Assembly (NCBI GenBank): GCA_900765575.1
Contig: CAAFRW010000144.1
Location: 1-48,050 of the forward strand
Reading direction: 5' to 3'
DNA: 48,050 bases
Source: Bacteroidaceae bacterium
GTDB lineage: Bacteria > Bacteroidota > Bacteroidia > Bacteroidales > Bacteroidaceae
Positions within the stretch are counted from its first letter, which is position 1. The number at the start of each line of letters is the position of its first letter. Of this stretch, positions 43,758 through 48,050 are shown piece after piece. Made by a program: the position numbers and the translations under genes. A model generated the notes under the pieces. It was not told the origin of the DNA. It ran no database searches and worked only from the letters and a program-made list of their open reading frames with translations.

Positions 43758-46427
43758 TTAATTTGTAAGCTGATGAATCACTTTATTTAATTGTTCTCCC
43801 AGTCCGATGGTGTAGCCTTGCGAGATGAATACCACCCGGTTAAACGTATCGCCTATCAGGAAGATGGGAAGCACATTGCGGTGGGAGAGTTTCATCTCTT
43901 CGGCAATTTGTTTCTGTATGCTTCCGTCTATATCTATTCCGTACACAATGTTAGAAGGAAGACCTGGAAATTCATCCGAGTGAAACTTCCGGAATTGTTC
44001 CATGTCAGGGAACAGCAACACCATTTTTCGTCCCCATACTTCCAGCTCTTTGGCTTTTTGTGCAATGTCTCGCAACGCATGGTTGGTAGGCTCCTGTCCG
44101 GTGCCCAATATACCTATTATATAATATCCCCGTCCGCAGGTCTGGAGGATACTTTCCTTTTTCCCTTCAGGAGTTTGGTATATCGATTCGGAATTGAAGC
44201 TTCCGAGAACTTGTACCTCATCTTTATTTTCGCGCATGATAAGGTCTATAACGGTTTCCGGTTTCTCTTCCGTTACGTTGAAGAATGTAATGCGGGCTAA
44301 TACATTCCCTTTGGCCAGACGGGTTCCCGTAACCATTATATAGCTGCCGCAGTCTACTTGTGTGCCGTCTTTCAACAGGTTGCTCCATGTGGTGCCGTCT
44401 TCTATACCGGCGTCCGCTTCGTTGTAATTTAATAGTTGCGTCACTCCTCCGTTGAGTTTCGACAGCGTAAAATGGGTGTAATATTTGGGGTCGGTTAGGT
44501 GAGCCGTGGGGGTATACCGGGCTTTTAACGTTCGGCTTTGAACCTTGGAAGCTTCAGATTCGGCTTCGAGCGGTACATCTTGCCAACTGTCGTGCTGATA
44601 ATATTGTGTCTTACCGGTTACTTCGTCAATGCGGGCCGGAACACCGATGCTGCGTAAAACCGAGACGAAGAAGATAGAGAGGGAATGCCTGTCGGCAATG
44701 CGTGATTGCCACACTCCGATGGGAGATACCGGAATGCTTTGTCGATTCCATTCGTCTTTTACCTTTATCTGTTTCCTGCACCATTCTACCCATCTTTCCG
44801 GATGTTCCCGATAGTCAGAACACTCTTTTTCGGAAATAACCTTTTGGAAGAACTGTTTGTAGGGAGTAATCATTTCGTTCGCTACACGTGGGTTGAGGAC
44901 ATTCAGGGCATAAAGCGCTCCCTTTCCTTCGGGCGTGTGAGCCAAATGGTCGTTCAATACTCCGATGGAAACATCGCGGAGGTCTTTGGCCGAGATTGCT
45001 TCTACCAATTGCATGGCTGTTTCCTGTTTCCCTTTTTCGGAAGCTTGTTCCAGAAAACTCTGTAGCGTGCCGTAATTGCCTCTTGCGGCTTTCATCAGTT
45101 CTATGGTCTTTTGCACATCCAGTCCGAGCCTTTTCGCTAAAGTTTCAGATTCTTTCGGAGTTATAAATGTTTGAACGTATGCATTACGCAACGAATCTTC
45201 GTAAGCCATGCGACGGTTGTTTTCATTCCGTTGCTCCGGGGTAACTTCCGGTATGTTGGCATGTTCTACCGGAGGCACTATCTCTAAATCCATGGAAGCG
45301 GAGAAACCCTCCCTCTTGTCCAGACAGATGATAAACTCTTTGTCTTTTCCGAAAGAGCATTGTTTTAATCCGAAGTTACCTTGGTGCGAGGCCCACACTA
45401 TCATATCGCCAAGCCCGGCTGTCAGGGAAGTTTTGCCTTCTTTATCCGTTGTCTTGGAAGCAACGGTATAGAATTCGGCATAGTTGTAGAGCTTAAATTC
45501 TACGCGAGCTCCCTCCACCGTTTCCCCATTGGAGTTGACTACAGTCACTGTCACCTTATCGGCAGGTGCGTAATGGTCTATCACGTTAATCTCCGTATAG
45601 TTTTCGTTGCGGCTCATTACCTCTTCCGGTCCGTTGTAATGTCCAAAAACTTTAGTGTGCATCAACATGCCTCTGGAAGCCGGTGCGTTAAACCATCCCA
45701 GATTCAATACAGGTTCCGGTTCGCAAGCTCCCAGGAAATACCATTTTCCGTCTACCCAAGCCTCTACCCAAGCATGATTGTCATCGGTGTGCGCCCAGCG
45801 AGGCGTATAAACCTGTCGGGCGGGAATGGAAACCGAGCGTAAGGCAGCTACCAAAAGGGTAGATTCTTCTCCGCAACGGCCGTAAGCCGTACGGACAGAA
45901 GCCAAGGGCGAGCTTGTCCGTGAATCCGAAGGTGTATAGCTCACTTTTTCGTGACACCAGTGATTCACTTCGAGCACCGCGTCGTAGAGCGATAAGTCTT
46001 TTACACGCTCTTTTAATTCATTATAAAATACCTTTCTCGATTCATCCAGGTTCTCGTTGTTTACTCGAACAGGAAGCACAAAATGGCGGAATTCCCGTTC
46101 TGGAATATTTTTACCCCACGGCATCTCTTCTTTCGCTTTGAAGGCATACTCCACATTCATCTCGTAAAAGTCTATCGGATAATCGGTGATATCTCCGATA
46201 GGCATGTAGGCATATAAAAACTGAAGCGCTTCCTGTTTCACGGAGACGGGGATTGAATCCATAGCCCGTAGGCGGTAATTGAAAGCTTGCTTGCGTATCG
46301 TGAAATCCTGCTCCACAACGGCCCGTTCTTTGGCGTCAGTGATAAAATGTTTCTGTCCGCAGGCTGTGCAGAGTACCAATAAGAGAAAGAAGCCAAGGAT
46401 GTTTGGACTAACTGGATGTTTTATCAT
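43758..46427 (-). CDS. Large transglutaminase-like lipoprotein
   Basis: An 889-residue lipoprotein (lipobox LCTAC, Cys23). Residues about 130-245 form a transglutaminase/papain-like core with Cys185 (YGRCGEES) and His218 (DNHAWVEAW). The third catalytic acid is not an obvious Asp; the matching stretch reads FLGACEPEP, so Glu236 or Glu238 may serve. An Ig-like carboxypeptidase-regulatory domain follows (about 285-365), then a helical region, a second transglutaminase-like half (DRHSLSIFFVSVLRSIGVPARID) without a clear Cys, and a C-terminal thioredoxin-like domain (MVLLFPDMEQFRKF to the end) without CxxC. It is probably a periplasmic or surface protein binding or cutting peptides. It stands alone. 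Confidence 0.85.
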   Translation of the reverse strand: MIKHPVSPNILGFFLLLVLCTACGQKHFITDAKERAVVEQDFTIRKQAFNYRLRAMDSIPVSVKQEALQFLYAYMPIGDITDYPIDFYEMNVEYAFKAKEEMPWGKNIPEREFRHFVLPVRVNNENLDESRKVFYNELKERVKDLSLYDAVLEVNHWCHEKVSYTPSDSRTSSPLASVRTAYGRCGEESTLLVAALRSVSIPARQVYTPRWAHTDDNHAWVEAWVDGKWYFLGACEPEPVLNLGWFNAPASRGMLMHTKVFGHYNGPEEVMSRNENYTEINVIDHYAPADKVTVTVVNSNGETVEGARVEFKLYNYAEFYTVASKTTDKEGKTSLTAGLGDMIVWASHQGNFGLKQCSFGKDKEFIICLDKREGFSASMDLEIVPPVEHANIPEVTPEQRNENNRRMAYEDSLRNAYVQTFITPKESETLAKRLGLDVQKTIELMKAARGNYGTLQSFLEQASEKGKQETAMQLVEAISAKDLRDVSIGVLNDHLAHTPEGKGALYALNVLNPRVANEMITPYKQFFQKVISEKECSDYREHPERWVEWCRKQIKVKDEWNRQSIPVSPIGVWQSRIADRHSLSIFFVSVLRSIGVPARIDEVTGKTQYYQHDSWQDVPLEAESEASKVQSRTLKARYTPTAHLTDPKYYTHFTLSKLNGGVTQLLNYNEADAGIEDGTTWSNLLKDGTQVDCGSYIMVTGTRLAKGNVLARITFFNVTEEKPETVIDLIMRENKDEVQVLGSFNSESIYQTPEGKKESILQTCGRGYYIIGILGTGQEPTNHALRDIAQKAKELEVWGRKMVLLFPDMEQFRKFHSDEFPGLPSNIVYGIDIDGSIQKQIAEEMKLSHRNVLPIFLIGDTFNRVVFISQGYTIGLGEQLNKVIHQLTN

Positions 46428-46682
46428 AGCGTGTTCAATATATGCTCTCTGCTTTTTTGGAGAGTGTTCAACTTTAGATTCTTAAGTTTAGGCAAAAACA
46501 AATGACCCGACTAAGGTAGTAAATATCTATTTATCCTCCTTGCTTTTAGAAAGGGATTTTTATGTTTCTTATTTGATAGATATCTGTATCTCTATGTCTT
46601 GTATCCCTATTCTCTTCAATTTTATCCGGAGGCTGATAGTTGCATCCGGAGCTTGTTACTAAAGAAAGAATACTAGCTATTC

Positions 46683-46731
46683 GCTTTTTGAAAAGTGAAT
46701 ATAAGTTTCGTTTTCACTTTTTGAAAAGTGA
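46683..46731. promoter_or_regulatory. Operator-like palindromic repeats before ATPase gene
   Basis: The 16-bp word CTTTTTGAAAAGTGAA occurs at 46683-46698 and again at 46716-46731. The second copy is part of a palindrome with perfect 9-bp arms (46712-46720 and 46723-46731) around TG. It ends 40 bp before the -7 element, a suitable place for a repressor or activator. Confidence 0.6.
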
Positions 46732-46770
46732 AAAAAGTATGCTTTCTTTAGTTTCTAACCTAAAAATTCT

Positions 46771-46778
46771 TATCTTTG
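46771..46778 (+). promoter_or_regulatory. -7 promoter element of ATPase gene
   Basis: TATCTTTG, 27 bp before the ATG at 46806. Confidence 0.65.
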
Positions 46779-46805
46779 TGTCTGCTCAGCAAATAGAACG
46801 TAAAT

Positions 46806-48011
46806 ATGGAAAGTAATATTGTAGAAGTGCTTTATGCTATATATTATCGTAAACTGTCAAAGGTTTCAATGGAATATAAGCGGTATCTTTATGAGAAAAT
46901 CAATTGGAACTCTCGTCTTATCGGCATTAAGGGTGCGCGGGGTGTTGGTAAAACAACCTTGTTGCTTCAGCGCATAAAATCTACTTTTGCCGATGTAGAC
47001 AAGGCATTTTATGTCTCTTTGGATGATTTGTGGTTCAAGACTCATTCTTTGATGGAACTTGTAGAATATATTTATACGCATGGGGCTACTCATTTGTTTC
47101 TGGATGAGGTGCATCGTTATCCGGAATGGTCTCAGACCTTGAAAAATATATATGATAATTATCCGGATTTATATCTTGTCTATACCGGTTCATCTATGTT
47201 GGAAATAGATAATTCAAAAGCCGACTTATCCAGAAGGCAAACTGTTTATGAAATGTCAGGCCTTTCATTTCGCGAATATCTTGCTTTTGAAGGTGTGATG
47301 TCTATTGCTCCCATTTCATTAGAAGAGCTTGCTAGCCAGCATGTGGTGAAAGCGATGGATATCACCTCTTCGATAAAAATACTTCCGTTGTTTGAGAAAT
47401 ATTTACGAAATGGATATTATCCTTTCTATAAGGAAGCGGGAGAAGATTATTTGATGCGATTGCAGGAAGTAGCTTCACTTGTTATTGATGCAGACCTTCC
47501 GGCTGTAGAAGAAATAGAATATCCTACCGTGCAGAAGGCTAAAAAGATGTTGATGATTTTAGCAGAGCGTGTTCCTTTTACTCCTAATATTAGTTTATTG
47601 TGCAAAGAATTGGAAACAACACGTGATGTCGGTTTGAAGTTGTTGTATGCTTTGGATAGAGCTGCGTTACTGAAATTATTGACTTCAGAGGTCAAGAATT
47701 ATAAGTCTTTATCCAAACCGGAGAAGGTGTATCTCAATAATACGAATCTGATGTATGCACTGACTACTAAAGTAGATAAAGGCAATCTTCGTGAAACCTT
47801 CTTTCTTAATCAGGTAAGTGTTGCCTATTCTGTTATGATGCCCCAAAAAGGTGATTTCTTGATAGATAGTAACTATTTGTTTGAGGTGGGTGGAAAGGGA
47901 AAAACCTTTGAACAGATTAAAGATATACCAGATAGCTACTTGGTTGTAGACGATGTGGAATGTGGTCATAAGAATCGTATTCCACTTTGGATGTTTGGTT
48001 TGTTGTATTAA
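46806..48011 (+). CDS. AAA ATPase of the AAA_14/DUF4143 type
   Basis: A 401-residue cytoplasmic protein. Walker A GARGVGKT at 43-50, Walker B HLFLDEVHRYPEW with Asp100-Glu101, and the sensor block YLVYTGSSMLEI. The middle (ADLSRRQTVYEMSGLSFREYL) is diagnostic of this family, and the C-terminal third is the DUF4143 domain. Near the end GDFLID and FEVGGKGK (Asp350, Glu360, Lys364) loosely recall a PD-(D/E)xK nuclease core. The family is abundant in Bacteroides genomes and its function is not settled. The gene stands alone. Confidence 0.92.
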   Translation: MESNIVEVLYAIYYRKLSKVSMEYKRYLYEKINWNSRLIGIKGARGVGKTTLLLQRIKSTFADVDKAFYVSLDDLWFKTHSLMELVEYIYTHGATHLFLDEVHRYPEWSQTLKNIYDNYPDLYLVYTGSSMLEIDNSKADLSRRQTVYEMSGLSFREYLAFEGVMSIAPISLEELASQHVVKAMDITSSIKILPLFEKYLRNGYYPFYKEAGEDYLMRLQEVASLVIDADLPAVEEIEYPTVQKAKKMLMILAERVPFTPNISLLCKELETTRDVGLKLLYALDRAALLKLLTSEVKNYKSLSKPEKVYLNNTNLMYALTTKVDKGNLRETFFLNQVSVAYSVMMPQKGDFLIDSNYLFEVGGKGKTFEQIKDIPDSYLVVDDVECGHKNRIPLWMFGLLY

Positions 48012-48050
48012 TATAAAAGCCGTTCGGCATTTAATGAAAGAGGCGTCTCC

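Larger units (their letters stand above)
46428..46805. other. Divergent intergenic region
   Basis: A 378-bp spacer between the divergent transglutaminase-like and ATPase genes. It contains the palindromic repeats at 46683-46731 and the ATPase promoter. No exact TAnnTTTG is visible for the minus-strand gene. Confidence 0.55.

Overview
The window reads as chromosomal DNA from a Bacteroidales bacterium, most likely Bacteroides or a close relative. The evidence is a SusC/SusD pair with an ECF sigma factor and a FecR-type anti-sigma factor, many lipoproteins with Bacteroidetes-style lipoboxes, DUF families common in this order (DUF5690, DUF4843, DUF5672, DUF4974), weak Shine-Dalgarno sequences, and repeated matches to the Bacteroidetes -7 promoter element TAnnTTTG ahead of genes. 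I saw no tRNA, rRNA, IS element, phage gene or CRISPR array. Family names come from reading the proteins, not from a search.

Left third (1-14.4 kb): the end of a TPR sensor histidine kinase cut by the window edge, then a 23-bp tandem-repeat element, a GH43 lipoprotein, and a probable 2-aminoethylphosphonate (AEP) utilisation operon on the minus strand (DUF5690 MFS-type transporter, phnX, phnW, OprO/OprP-like porin). A divergently transcribed HTH protein of unrecognised type sits beside the operon. Next come ahcY and a large YfhO-family membrane protein, both on the plus strand, and a 1.1-kb gene-poor gap with three strong hairpins.

Middle (15.4-26 kb): one minus-strand SusCD-type uptake locus with its own trans-envelope regulation, in the order ECF sigma, FecR, SusC with STN domain, SusD, DUF4843 lipoprotein, PKD-like lipoprotein, TlpA-like thioredoxin. 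It has no glycoside hydrolase, so a substrate other than a complex glycan, possibly peptides, is plausible.

Right of centre (26.7-40.2 kb): a minus-strand run that starts with metG and a coupled DUF3783 gene and continues into a ten-gene glycan-assembly cluster (Wzx-type flippase, DUF5672, GT2, fucosyltransferase-like, F420-hydrogenase-beta-like Fe-S protein, polysaccharide pyruvyl transferase, and four further glycosyltransferases). No Wzy polymerase, initiating transferase or UpxY/UpxZ regulator is visible. This would suit a short-oligosaccharide pathway such as the outer glycan of Bacteroidetes protein O-glycosylation. One glycosyltransferase carries an in-frame repeated Gln/Glu-rich linker.

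Right end (40.3-48 kb): a YifB/ComM-type AAA protein cotranscribed with a thioredoxin-fold lipoprotein that has lost both active-site cysteines, a second copy of the 23-bp repeat element, a large transglutaminase-like lipoprotein, and an AAA/DUF4143-type ATPase on the plus strand behind a palindromic operator-like sequence.

The least explained signals are the dispersed intergenic element seen at about 2.1-2.3 kb and 43.4-43.6 kb, the palindromic array at 26.2 kb, the cysteine-less TlpA, the repeat-bearing glycosyltransferase, and the porin/DUF5690/HTH arrangement around phnW and phnX.
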